Under the pieces are notes generated by a model. The model was given only the letters and a program-made list of their open reading frames with translations, made no database searches and was not told where the DNA came from. The position numbers were made by a program, and so were the translations under genes. Of a DNA stretch of 40,220 nt, positions 1 through 7,896 are shown in pieces (position 1 is the stretch's first letter; each line of letters begins with the position of its first letter). The stretch comes from an uncultured Anaerolineae bacterium (GTDB lineage: Bacteria > Chloroflexota > Anaerolineae > Aggregatilineales > Phototrophicaceae): positions 1-40,220 of the forward strand of contig CALAJK010000121.1 of assembly GCA_937922795.1 (NCBI GenBank), read 5' to 3'.

Positions 1-655
1 CCCCGGCCCCTCTCCCTCTGGGAGAGGGGAGGTTGGGCGCCCCAGCGTTTTCCCCCTCTCCCCTTGTGGGAGAGGGGGTCAGGGGGTGAGGGGCAAACAT
101 GCCCGCCCGATCTCTTGGGTTCACCGGCGGCTGGTTGGCGAAGCGCGGCGGAATCTCGATCTGCGCTTTGTTGATCAGCACCGCCACCGGGTTCAGGTCG
201 CTGGCGTGGGCCTCCAGCCCCAAGCGCTGGGCCTCCAGCGGGATGCTGCCGCCGCCGGCGAACGGGTCGAGCAGGGGCGGCACGCCCTGCGGGTTGCTCA
301 GGCGGATCAGCTCACGGGCGGTGCTCAAGATGGCCTCGTCGCTGGTGGCCTCCCACGTCACCAGGCGCTCGATGAAGTCGAACAGGCGCATGCGCGGCGT
401 GTCGCCGTTGGCCTCGGCGTTCTTGCCTTTGGGCAGGGCGCGGCAGGCGGCGACGTAATCGGGGGGCGCGGCGGGGTCGTCGGGGTCGTCCACCAGCGAG
501 GCGAACAGGACGGCGCGGGCGGCAGCCAGCGGTCGGCGTGCCCACCACAGGTGCAGGGTGCTGGGGTGGCCGTGGCGGATGGACTTCTCGCGGGCGCTGG
601 CGGCGTTGATGGCCTCCAGCGGCAGGGCAACTTCGATGAGCTTCTTGTGGGTCAT
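1..655 (-). CDS. DUF1156 adenine-specific DNA methylase, partial (C-terminus beyond left edge)
   Basis: The frame opens at ATG 655, has GAGG about 8 bases upstream, and stays open to base 1, so only the first 218 residues are visible. The N-terminus begins [18 protein letters not shown] and continues through [20 protein letters not shown], the hallmark of DUF1156 at the head of large adenine-specific DNA methylases. The SAM-binding motif DPFAGGGSI lies at residues 130-138, followed by a [13 protein letters not shown] stretch. Known: such methylases work in anti-phage modules (class 1 DISARM, or DUF1156/DUF499 islands), marking self DNA. It starts 27 bases after the SNF2 helicase stop, so the two are co-transcribed. 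Odd: from about residue 186 the protein is translated palindromic repeat ([14 protein letters not shown]-like). The catalytic NPPY-type motif is not in the window, so activity cannot be judged. Confidence 0.88.
   Translation of the reverse strand, partial: MTHKKLIEVALPLEAINAASAREKSIRHGHPSTLHLWWARRPLAAARAVLFASLVDDPDDPAAPPDYVAACRALPKGKNAEANGDTPRMRLFDFIERLVTWEATSDEAILSTARELIRLSNPQGVPPLLDPFAGGGSIPLEAQRLGLEAHASDLNPVAVLINKAQIEIPPRFANQPPVNPRDRAGMFAPHPLTPSPTRGEGENAGAPNLPSPRGRGAG
7..78. repeat. two tandem GC-rich palindromes inside the methylase frame
   Basis: Two perfect inverted repeats stand 22 bases apart. The first has 10-bp arms at 7-16 and 20-29 with a 3-base loop. The second has 11-bp arms at 52-62 and 68-78 with a 5-base loop. 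Both are CCCTCTCCC-type and would fold into strong hairpins in DNA or RNA. Elements like this are usually scattered between genes; here they lie within the open methylase frame, and no stop codon is introduced on the minus strand. Confidence 0.85.
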
Positions 656-682
656 ACACACGTCCTCGGCAGATGGATGGGC

Positions 683-3600
683 TCAGGCGGGCGACTCGCT
701 GAGCTGCATCAGGTCATTCAGGTTGAAGTTGACGCTGGAGGCCAGCGGGTCCGGCTCACGGAACGGGTAGTTCCGCACGTAGCGCGGCGGGCGCGCGGTG
801 GCGTTGTCCACCTCCACCAGCGCCAAGATGAACGCCTCAGGGCTGTTCAAGGCGCAGTGCAGCTCATTATACGTCAGCGTGACCGTTTCGGCATCGGCGC
901 GCCGCCCTATGACCTCAATGAAGCGCAGGCGGCCCGTGCGCCCGTCGCGGCTCTCGATGTCGTAGCCGACGTTCTGGCGGCTCACGTCGCGCGGGTCATT
1001 CCCCAGCGCGATCTCGGCGTCCATCACGGCGCGCATGGCGATCTGCTCGACGATGTGTCTGTCGAGCAGTTCCTGTGTAGGGGCTTGATAGATCAAGCCC
1101 GCCGGGATGATCAGCGCGCCGCCGACCACGATCGGCGGCGCGGCGAAAATCTGGCGTTCCTGCGCGAGCTGCGCCCTGCGCTGGCTCAGGCGCTCAGCCA
1201 GGCGGTCGGCGCGTTCCTGGGCGCGCTGGCTGTTCAGGCGGGCGTTGATCTTGCCGGCCCGCTCCTGTTCGCGCAGTTCAGCGGCGCGCAAGTCCCAGTA
1301 GTTGATCTCCTTCGTCAGGCGTTCCAGCACCGCCGCTTCCGTCTTGTCGATCAGCTCCAGGCGGCGGGCGCGCACCCGCTCCAGATGGCGCGGGACGAGG
1401 TGCTCGACGGCGTAGGTGATCGCCTGACGTTCAGCCCTCACCCCAAACCCCGCTCCCACGGCTTCGCGGGGAGCGGGGCTTTCCCACCCGGCCAGCAGCG
1501 GCTGTATCCGCGCGATTTCTTCGGCGGCGGCCGGGCGATAGTCGAGATACGGCGCGCCGCCCGCTTCGCGCACCGTTCCCGCGCTGTCAATCTCGACGAA
1601 ATGCACCTCGCGCGAGATCACCCGGCGCTGGCCGTCGCGGCCCGGCGTCGCATCCTGGATCGCCTGTTCCAGGTACAACAGCACCCGCGGCGCTGTGCCG
1701 GGGTCGGTCTCATCGATCAGGATCCCGCCGCGTTTGAGCGTGTCGCGCTCGCGCAGCAGCAGTAGGCTGATGGTCGCATCCAGCAGCGGGTGCCCGGGGC
1801 AGATGAAAGTCGCGGTCGGCCTGCCCGGCTGGTGGATCAGCGCTTTCTCGAAACAGATGCGTTCATAGCGCGTCGAGACCGCGCCCAAGCCGCGCTCTTT
1901 GGCATGGGTGCGGATGATCGCAGGCACATGGTTGATGGCGTAGCGCCCGCTTTCACGCTCGTGGATCGCGCCGCCGAAATATGCGAACGCCTGCAAGAAG
2001 AAGGCCTTGATGTAGAACGGCTGCAAGCGCTGCGCCGCCGCGCGTTCCATCTCCTCGCGGATGCGCACGATCTGGCTGGTGTCCATGTTGGTCGTCACCA
2101 GCGACCGCTGTTCGAGCAGCGCGCGCACGCGCTCGTGGTCAACGGCGTGATCGACCGCCTGCTCCAGCCGGGCGCGGACGGCCGGATCATCGCCATAGCG
2201 CACGGCTTCGACCAGCAGTTTGCGCAGCGGCGTCTCCTGGAACAGTTTGCCAAGTACATCGAAAACCTGACCGTTGAGCGCGTTACGTTCAGCTTCCAGT
2301 TTCCTCAGCAGCCGCTGGTAGACTGCGCCCTCGCGCGTCTCGCCGGCGACCAGGTTCCACAGGTGGCAGACCTCGGTCTGGCCGATGCGGTGGATGCGCC
2401 CGAAACGCTGCTCCAGGCGGTTCGGGTTCCAGGGTAGGTCGTAGTTGACCATCAAATGCGCGCGTTGGAGGTTGATGCCTTCGCCGGCGGCGTCGGTCGC
2501 CAGCAGGATGATGGCTTCCGGGTCGTTGCGGAAGCGGTCTTCAACCTCCCGGCGTTCCTCGCGCCGCATGCCGCCGTGAATGGTGACGATCGCTTCATTC
2601 CGACCGATCAGCGTGGTCAGCCGCTCAAACAGGTAATTCAGCGTATCGCGGTGTTCGGTGAAGATCACCAGCTTGCGGGGCTGCTCCCTCATCCCCGCCC
2701 TTTCCCTGGTAGAGGTGGGAGCGCCGATCTCCTGCATGACGTGCAGCAGTTCGTTCCATTTGCGGTCAGTGCCGCTGCGGCGCATCCGCAGCGCCTGCGC
2801 TTCCAGTTCGCGCAGGCTGATGATCTCGGCTTCGAGTTCTTCGATCGTCCGGGCGGCGGTCGCGCTGTCGATCAGCTCGGCTTCGATCTGCTCCAGTTCG
2901 GAGTCGGGCGCGTCCTCCAGGTCGTCCCAATCATCGTCGTTGTAGATGGGGCCTTCTGCCTGCAGGACGCGCTGGCGGCTGCGCTGCGCTTCTTTCAACC
3001 GCTTTTCCAGCCGTTCCCGCCGCCGTTTCAGCGATTGGTAGATCGCTTCGGGCGAAGAGGCCAGCCGCCGCTGCAGAATGGTCAGCGCAAAACCGACGGT
3101 GCCTTTGCGCCCTTCGTTTTCGAGCTGTTCCGCCCGGTTGAACTCCTGCCGGACGTATTCAGTCACGGCTTCGTAAAGCGCTTGCTCTTCCAGTGAGAGG
3201 GTGTAACTGACGGTGTAGGCACGCCGCTCTGGAAACAGCGGTTTGCCGTCGAATTTGACCAGCTTCTCCTTCACCATGCGCCGCATCAAATCCGAGACGT
3301 CCACCTGATGCACGCCATCGCGGAAACGCCCCTCAAATCGATCGGCATCCAGAAGGGCTAGAAAGAGCTGGAAATCTTCTTCCTTACCGTTGTGCGGCGT
3401 AGCGGTCATCAACAGGAAATGACGGGTGATCTGACTCAGCAGTTTGCCCAGCCGATAGCGCCGGGTCTCCTTCAGATCGTCGCCGAAGAATGAAGCTGAC
3501 ATCTTGTGCGCTTCATCGCAGACGACGAGATCCCAGTCCGTCTGCTGCAGCCGCGCTTGCAGTTCATCGCTGCGGCTCACCTGATCGAGCCGGACGATGA

Positions 3601-4204
3601 TCAAGTCGTTGTCCGCGAACGGATTGCCGCTGCGGGATGTTTCGACCATTTCGCGGGTCAGGATGGTGAAATCCAGTTGAAATTTCGCCCACATCTCGTC
3701 TTGCCACTGCTCGGTCAGGCTGCCAGGTGCGCAGATCAGGCAGCGGCGCACATCCCCGCGCACGACCAGTTCCCGGATCAGCAGACCCGCCATGATGGTC
3801 TTGCCCGCGCCGGGATCATCCGCCAGCAGAAACCGCAGGGGCTGGCGCGTGAGCATGTCGTCGTACACGGCCGTGATCTGGTGCGGCAGCGGTTCGATCA
3901 TCGACGTGTGGACAGCCAGCATCGGATCAAAGAGATGGGCGAGGTGGATGCGATAGGCTTCTGAAACCAACCGTAAAAGTGCGCTATCTGCATCAAACGC
4001 CCACAGTCGCTCCGCCTGGACGATTTCCAGTTCGGCTTCATTTTCCCGATAGAGCAGCGTGTAGCCGACATTGCCGTCACTGCATCGGTAAACCGCCGTC
4101 ACGGCATCTGAGCCGCTCCATTCTACAGCGATCAAGGAGACCGTTTGCTGTGGGATAATGCCGTATACCTGAATGCCTGGTTTTAACTGTTCAAGCTGCG
4201 CCAT
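683..4204 (-). CDS. drmD: DrmD-like SNF2-family DNA helicase of an anti-phage system
   Basis: A protein of about 1,173 residues with the full SNF2/superfamily 2 motif set. Numbering from the ATG at 4204, Walker A DDPGAGKT is near 130-136, DEAH near 230, TATPH near 271, ATDAAGEGINLQ near 571 and QRFGRIHRIGQ near 600. The insert between the two helicase lobes (about 390-490) is charged and probably coiled coil. I chose ATG 4204 over an in-frame start at 4243, because conserved sequence begins with MAQLEQLKPG and a G-rich ribosome-binding site (GGGGGCGAG) precedes it. Size and pairing with a DUF1156-type methylase match DrmD of class 1 DISARM, which blocks incoming phage DNA; DUF1156/DUF499 islands are an alternative. 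Two palindrome-like repeats sit in frame near residues 494-507 and 909-919. The remaining system genes would lie left of the window. Confidence 0.85.
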   Translation of the reverse strand: MAQLEQLKPGIQVYGIIPQQTVSLIAVEWSGSDAVTAVYRCSDGNVGYTLLYRENEAELEIVQAERLWAFDADSALLRLVSEAYRIHLAHLFDPMLAVHTSMIEPLPHQITAVYDDMLTRQPLRFLLADDPGAGKTIMAGLLIRELVVRGDVRRCLICAPGSLTEQWQDEMWAKFQLDFTILTREMVETSRSGNPFADNDLIIVRLDQVSRSDELQARLQQTDWDLVVCDEAHKMSASFFGDDLKETRRYRLGKLLSQITRHFLLMTATPHNGKEEDFQLFLALLDADRFEGRFRDGVHQVDVSDLMRRMVKEKLVKFDGKPLFPERRAYTVSYTLSLEEQALYEAVTEYVRQEFNRAEQLENEGRKGTVGFALTILQRRLASSPEAIYQSLKRRRERLEKRLKEAQRSRQRVLQAEGPIYNDDDWDDLEDAPDSELEQIEAELIDSATAARTIEELEAEIISLRELEAQALRMRRSGTDRKWNELLHVMQEIGAPTSTRERAGMREQPRKLVIFTEHRDTLNYLFERLTTLIGRNEAIVTIHGGMRREERREVEDRFRNDPEAIILLATDAAGEGINLQRAHLMVNYDLPWNPNRLEQRFGRIHRIGQTEVCHLWNLVAGETREGAVYQRLLRKLEAERNALNGQVFDVLGKLFQETPLRKLLVEAVRYGDDPAVRARLEQAVDHAVDHERVRALLEQRSLVTTNMDTSQIVRIREEMERAAAQRLQPFYIKAFFLQAFAYFGGAIHERESGRYAINHVPAIIRTHAKERGLGAVSTRYERICFEKALIHQPGRPTATFICPGHPLLDATISLLLLRERDTLKRGGILIDETDPGTAPRVLLYLEQAIQDATPGRDGQRRVISREVHFVEIDSAGTVREAGGAPYLDYRPAAAEEIARIQPLLAGWESPAPREAVGAGFGVRAERQAITYAVEHLVPRHLERVRARRLELIDKTEAAVLERLTKEINYWDLRAAELREQERAGKINARLNSQRAQERADRLAERLSQRRAQLAQERQIFAAPPIVVGGALIIPAGLIYQAPTQELLDRHIVEQIAMRAVMDAEIALGNDPRDVSRQNVGYDIESRDGRTGRLRFIEVIGRRADAETVTLTYNELHCALNSPEAFILALVEVDNATARPPRYVRNYPFREPDPLASSVNFNLNDLMQLSESPA
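1448..1478. repeat. GC-rich palindrome inside the DrmD-like gene
   Basis: A perfect inverted repeat with 10-bp arms (CCCCGCTCCC at 1448-1457 and its complement at 1469-1478) around an 11-base loop. It is read in frame on the minus strand as the segment SPAPREAVGAGFGV near residue 910, between conserved helicase-accessory sequence and the LVPRHLERVRARR region. It resembles the pair at 7-78 in composition and architecture, so I treat it as the same kind of mobile or repetitive palindrome. Confidence 0.75.
2683..2722. repeat. degenerate palindromic repeat inside the DrmD-like gene
   Basis: Imperfect inverted repeat with outer arms GCTCCC and GGGAGC and a CCCTCATCCCC core typical of the same repeat class. 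On the minus strand it encodes GAPTSTRERAGMREQP, immediately before the conserved helicase block starting RKLVIFTEHRDTL, a place where SNF2 proteins usually have only a short linker. It looks older than the other copies because the inner stem no longer pairs well. Confidence 0.5.
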
Positions 4205-4264
4205 GTGTGATCTCGCCCCCAATGGCACTGAATTAAGAAACAAAAGTGCCTTATTCCTACGGCA

Positions 4265-4293
4265 ATAATAGTTGAGTTAGCAAGGCTGCACAA
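4265..4293 (-). promoter_or_regulatory. candidate sigma70-type promoter for the defence operon
   Basis: Read on the minus strand, TTGTGC (4288-4293) and TATTAT (4265-4270) are separated by 17 bases. The -10 matches consensus at five of six positions and the -35 at three of six. It would place the transcript start roughly 50 bases before the ATG at 4204, in a local A+T-rich patch. Only the spacing and hexamers support it. Confidence 0.4.
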
Positions 4294-4359
4294 ACTCTTT
4301 TCTGACTAACACAGCCGACGATGAGGTGATGGAAGCCGGATTTGTCCAGGCACTAGCGT

Positions 4360-4535
4360 TCAGTTAAAGGAGATGTCGGCAAGTCCATGTCGGCCATCAA
4401 TGTCGCGCTCACCGGGCAACCAATCAGCGCTGTCAGCGATGGGGCGGCGGTCGTCAGCGCGCCGAAGCCGCTGGGGGGCGCGGCCGGGCAGGCGGCCGTC
4501 AGCGGCGGCGCGCCGGTCGAGATGAACGCCGGTGG
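4360..4535. other. unassigned GC-rich stretch beside the transposase relic
   Basis: Between the helicase gene and ccmB there are about 616 bases with no intact gene. This part is rich in Ala/Gly-type codons on both strands. A 52-codon plus-strand frame (4387-4545) begins MSAINVALTGQPISAVSDG and is low in complexity. No ribosome-binding site or recognised family supports it. It may be a scrambled remnant of whatever the insertion sequence displaced. The flanks 4294-4359 and 4689-4820 show nothing further. Confidence 0.3.
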
Positions 4536-4688
4536 CGCGGGGTAAGTCTTCCCATGCACAACCTGTTTTCAGCACATGCAAGGTGCCGTTCAGCGTCCGA
4601 CGGTTGTTGCAGCGTGGACGACCTCGCTCACGCGATTTCTTCAGAATGAGCGGTTCGATCACCGCCTATCGTTTGTCAGTCCGGTCAT
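4536..4688 (-). pseudogene. IS5-family transposase remnant, frameshifted and truncated
   Basis: Minus-strand sequence from 4688 reads MTGLTNDRR, then hits a stop. In a neighbouring frame it continues IEPLILKKSRERGRPR and NNRRTLNGTLHVLKTG, ending CAWEDLPR at about 4536. These are consecutive pieces of the N-terminus of an IS5-type transposase (helix-turn-helix region), split by what looks like a single lost base near 4661. After CAWEDLPR the similarity ends, so the DDE catalytic part is missing. No terminal inverted repeats were found. It sits exactly between the defence genes and the end of the ccm operon and marks an old insertion or deletion there. Confidence 0.7.
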
Positions 4689-4820
4689 GTCTGCTCATAC
4701 TGCCATGTTACCGTCAGCAGGCATTTTTAAAATGAGGTCGTCACATCCCTTCAACCTGCCACCCCTGCCCCTTTGGGCCGGCTTTCCGGAATGGCTTCCA
4801 TGCTGCTGCGCTGTGCTGCC

Positions 4821-5498
4821 TCACTCCTCGATCACGTACTCAAACAGCAGGTAGCAGACGACCAGATAGATGATATCCACCACCACCAGAATCTGCGGCC
4901 AGGCGATCCAGTCTTCCAGCGGGATGTCGGTCAGGATGGCGGTGGTCGCCCGGACGGCGGCCAGCAGCACCGGCAGGGCGATGGGCAGCATGACGATGGG
5001 CAGCAGGCTTTCGCGCGCGCGCGTCTGGACGGTCATCATCGCCAGCAGCGTGCCGACCGTGGCGAACCCCAGCGTGCCCAACCCCAGCACTGCCAGCAGC
5101 CAGGGGCGCACCAGCGGCTGGTTGTAGAGGAGGCTCATGATGGGCAGCAGCAGCAGCCCGACCGCCAGGGCGAAGACCAGGTTGCCGGCCAGCTTGCCGA
5201 AGAAGATCGCTACCCGGTCGATCGGGGCGAGCAGCATGGCGTCCAGGTTGCCCTGATCGCGTTCCATCGCCAGGCTGCGGTTCAGCCCCAGGATGCTGGC
5301 GAATACTACCGTCACCCACAGCACGCCGCTGATGGCCTCCTGCCGGGCGGTGCGGTCGAGCTCCAGGGCGAAGCTGAAGATGAGGATGCTGAGGAGCGCG
5401 AACAGTCCCATCGCGCTGACCAGCTCCCGGCTGCGCAGTTCGATGCGCAGGTCTTTGCGGGCGATGCCCCCCACGGCTTTCAGGAAAGGGGTTTTCAT
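4821..5498 (-). CDS. ccmB: heme exporter protein CcmB
   Basis: 225 residues, the usual CcmB length, with six predicted membrane helices and the typical start PFLKAVGGIARKDLRIELRS followed by AMERDQGNLDAMLLAP. CcmB is the membrane subunit of the CcmAB transporter, which uses ATP to release heme-loaded CcmE from its CcmC partner during c-type cytochrome maturation. It overlaps the ccmA stop by four bases (ATGA), indicating translational coupling. It is the last gene of the ccm run; a ccmC gene, which often follows, is not present downstream, where an insertion-sequence relic lies instead. Confidence 0.93.
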   Translation of the reverse strand: MKTPFLKAVGGIARKDLRIELRSRELVSAMGLFALLSILIFSFALELDRTARQEAISGVLWVTVVFASILGLNRSLAMERDQGNLDAMLLAPIDRVAIFFGKLAGNLVFALAVGLLLLPIMSLLYNQPLVRPWLLAVLGLGTLGFATVGTLLAMMTVQTRARESLLPIVMLPIALPVLLAAVRATTAILTDIPLEDWIAWPQILVVVDIIYLVVCYLLFEYVIEE

Positions 5499-6244
5499 CG
5501 CGCGCTCGCCATGCTGGTGACTTCGGTATACAGGGCAGCCAGCTCGAGGCCGTCCAGGCCGGCGGTTGGAACGTCGTGGCCGATGACGCCGCGCGACAGG
5601 ATGACCACCCGCCCGGCCAGCGCGGCGGCCCGCCCCAGTTCGTGGGTGGACATGAGGATGGTGCGGCCGTCAGCGTGCGCCCGGCGCAGCAGCTCATCTA
5701 GGGTGTTGGAGGCGTCCTGATCCAGGCCGGTGTGCGGCTCGTCTAGCAGCAGGATGTCAGGGTCGTGCAGCAGGGCGCGGGCGATGCTCAGCCGCTGCTG
5801 CATCCCGCGCGAGAAGGTGCGCACCAGATCATGGGCGCGCCGGGACAGCCCGACCTGCTGGAGCAGGCCGGCGATGCGCGTTTCCAGGCCTGCCGTCGGC
5901 AGGTTGTACAGGCGGGCGAAGAAGGCTAGGTTCTCGTGGGCGCTGAGGTTCTCGTACAGCAGCACTCTATGGCTGACCATGCCGATCTGGGCGCGGACGG
6001 CGGCGGCCTCATCGGGCAGCGACCAGCCGCCGATGGTGATCGCGCCGCTGGTCGGCTTGCTGAGGCCGGCCAGCAGCCGCAGCAGGGTCGATTTGCCGCT
6101 GCCGTTGGGGCCGAGCAGCGCCACGAATTCGCCGCGCTGAATGGTCAGGTCAAGCTGGCGCAGCGCCGGCAGCAGGCCAAAAGTCTTCACCAGCCTGCGG
6201 GTCTCGATCAGTCCGGGGCGTGGTTGTGCCGAAGGTGCGGTCAT
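5495..6244 (-). CDS. ccmA: heme ABC exporter ATP-binding protein CcmA
   Basis: 249 residues, a complete ABC ATPase. Walker A GPNGSGKS is at 45-52, the signature is the variant SRGMQQR at about 145, and Walker B ILLLDEP at 164-170 is followed by HTGLD. The switch histidine lies in MSTHELGRA. With CcmB it forms the transporter that drives heme transfer through CcmE in the cytochrome c maturation system I. The 4-base overlap with ccmB and a gap of about 20 bases from the upstream membrane gene place it firmly in the operon. Other ABC ATPases look similar, but the neighbouring ccmB, F, H and E settle the identity. Confidence 0.92.
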   Translation of the reverse strand: MTAPSAQPRPGLIETRRLVKTFGLLPALRQLDLTIQRGEFVALLGPNGSGKSTLLRLLAGLSKPTSGAITIGGWSLPDEAAAVRAQIGMVSHRVLLYENLSAHENLAFFARLYNLPTAGLETRIAGLLQQVGLSRRAHDLVRTFSRGMQQRLSIARALLHDPDILLLDEPHTGLDQDASNTLDELLRRAHADGRTILMSTHELGRAAALAGRVVILSRGVIGHDVPTAGLDGLELAALYTEVTSMASAR

Positions 6245-6265
6245 AAGCGGGGATATGACGCGAGG

Positions 6266-7456
6266 TCAGTCCTCGTCGTCGCCGTCCTTTCCGAGTAGGG
6301 CGCTCAACTGCGCCTGCAGGGTGTTCCGCTGGCGATGCCACAAGTCGTGGTTGAGCTGGCCGGCCTTGTGCTGGGCGTCCAGCGCCGCGATCTGGCGCGC
6401 CAGCGCATCAATCTGCGCCTCCCGGTCAGCGCGGCCACGCAGCCGCAGCAGCAGCAGGCCGCCGGCGGCGATCAGGCCGGCGGCGATCACGGCCAGCGGT
6501 AGCGCGCCGTCATCGCTGGCCGTCGGGCGCGTCTGAACTTGCGCCGCGGCGGGCGCACCGGCCCCGGCTAAGGTGCAGCGCAAGACGCCCCCCTCCGGCA
6601 GCTTGAGCGCGCCGGCGAAGACGCGGTAGCTGCGCCCCTCGATGGCGTCTGTCCCCGTCTCCGCGACCTGCTGGCTGGTCAGGCGCAGGCTGTCCGGCCA
6701 GGTCAGCAGCCGCAGATCGCCGTCCAGCCGATAGTGCAGAGGCTGTTCGATGACCGCGCCGCCGGCGTCGTAGGGCAGCAGATAGCTGAGCGTCAGGACG
6801 TGACTGCTCCCCGGCAGCACGGGCAGCGTGTCGGCCACGGCGAACTGCGCTTCGTCCACGACGTACCGCGTCGGCACGTCAAAGCCCAGCGCCTGCGCGC
6901 CAGGCGGCAGCGAGACGACCACGCTCAAAAAGCGATTGTCGCCCGTCTCTTGGCTGGTGGTGTAAGCCCGGTCGGAGCCGTTGCGCAGGACGAACGTCTG
7001 CTGCACTTCCATCTGCTGGCCGATGGCGGTGATGCGCGCCGTGACACTGGTGATGGCCAGCACAGCCGGGTCTTCCGTCAGCTCGTAGATCGTCACCGGC
7101 AGATCGAGCGTCGGCGCATCGCCAGCGCTGGCCGGGAGGCTGCTGAAGACGCGCTCACGATAGGCGACGGCCGCCAGGTAGCTGGCGTCTGCTAGGCGCG
7201 GCACGTCGGTGAACGCAAAAGCGCCCGCGGCGTCGGCGGTCGTCTGGCGCTGGTCGATCTGGTTAGGGGTCTGGATGAACAGGGTGACGCGGGCGTTCGG
7301 CAGCACATCCCCGCCGGCAGTGCCGTTGGCGATGCGGCCGGTGATCGTCAAGGTTTGAGCGGCATTCGTCGGCGGGGCGGGGGTGATCTCCGCGCTGGCG
7401 CAGACGGACGGCAGCAGACTGACCGCCAGCAGCAAACCGTAACTGAGCAGCCGCAT
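6266..7456 (-). CDS. membrane-anchored periplasmic beta-sandwich protein in the ccm operon, function unknown
   Basis: 396 residues, not assigned to a named protein. A signal peptide (about 1-22) leads into a carboxypeptidase-regulatory-like segment (about 32-115; the pattern TITGRIANGT ... AGAFAFTDVP is typical). A second region (about 130-290) resembles beta-rich domains of secreted proteins. A single membrane helix lies near 322-342, and the C-terminal 50 residues are charged and heptad-like (IDALARQIAALDAQHKAG), facing the cytoplasm. It lies between the CcmI-like gene and ccmA with short gaps, so it is co-expressed with heme attachment proteins. I infer a scaffold or apocytochrome/heme-handling role at the outer face of the membrane, but no catalytic residue or CxxCH motif is visible. 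The position in the operon is the only functional clue. Confidence 0.75.
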   Translation of the reverse strand: MRLLSYGLLLAVSLLPSVCASAEITPAPPTNAAQTLTITGRIANGTAGGDVLPNARVTLFIQTPNQIDQRQTTADAAGAFAFTDVPRLADASYLAAVAYRERVFSSLPASAGDAPTLDLPVTIYELTEDPAVLAITSVTARITAIGQQMEVQQTFVLRNGSDRAYTTSQETGDNRFLSVVVSLPPGAQALGFDVPTRYVVDEAQFAVADTLPVLPGSSHVLTLSYLLPYDAGGAVIEQPLHYRLDGDLRLLTWPDSLRLTSQQVAETGTDAIEGRSYRVFAGALKLPEGGVLRCTLAGAGAPAAAQVQTRPTASDDGALPLAVIAAGLIAAGGLLLLRLRGRADREAQIDALARQIAALDAQHKAGQLNHDLWHRQRNTLQAQLSALLGKDGDDED

Positions 7457-7490
7457 AGCGCCTACCCGCGTCCTAAGTCCGCGCCGTCAG

Positions 7491-7889
7491 TCAGCGCCCG
7501 GCCAGGCTGCGGCGGCGTTCGCGCACGGCCTGTTCGATCGAGTCGTCGATGGCGTGATCGAGCGTTTCCTGGTCGGCGTCCGCCACGATGGCGTGATGCT
7601 GATCGAGCTGTTCGAGCGCCTTCAACACCTGAATGCCCCGCTGCACCCAGTCCTCGCGCTCCGACTCGTAATCCGCGGTCTGCATCTTGCCGGTCGAATG
7701 ATCTTCATCCAGATCGCGTAAATTGGCCAGCACGCGCTCATAGTAGACCAGCAGACGCTCGCGCTGCTTCTGGATGAGGGTATCCTCGTCGGTGTGGGCG
7801 CTGCCGCCGCGTCGCAAGAGGGGCAGCGCCACCAGGACGGCGGTCACGACGACGAACACGAACGAAACGATCAAACCTTCTATGCTCAT
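7491..7889 (-). CDS. small membrane-anchored CcmI-like protein
   Basis: 132 residues: an N-terminal membrane helix (about 6-26), then a cytoplasmic or periplasmic helical segment with IQKQRERLLVYYERVLANLRDLDEDHSTGKM. This matches the N-terminal part of CcmI/CycH-type proteins and short Chloroflexota ccm-locus proteins (membrane anchor followed by LxxDxxxGK(I/M) pattern). Known CcmI binds apocytochromes and feeds them to the CcmF/H complex; the TPR domain of full CcmI is absent here. It begins 7 bases after the thioredoxin gene ends. The start ATG has only a weak upstream ribosome-binding site. The family call is an inference from the pattern and context. Confidence 0.7.
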   Translation of the reverse strand: MSIEGLIVSFVFVVVTAVLVALPLLRRGGSAHTDEDTLIQKQRERLLVYYERVLANLRDLDEDHSTGKMQTADYESEREDWVQRGIQVLKALEQLDQHHAIVADADQETLDHAIDDSIEQAVRERRRSLAGR

Positions 7890-7896
7890 GGTGGGT

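Noticed and set aside
86-1765. 559-codon plus-strand open frame opposite the helicase and methylase genes
   Set aside because: High-GC shadow. The minus strand encodes complete, motif-rich proteins across the same span, while the plus frame is Arg/Gln/Ala-rich without any family pattern.
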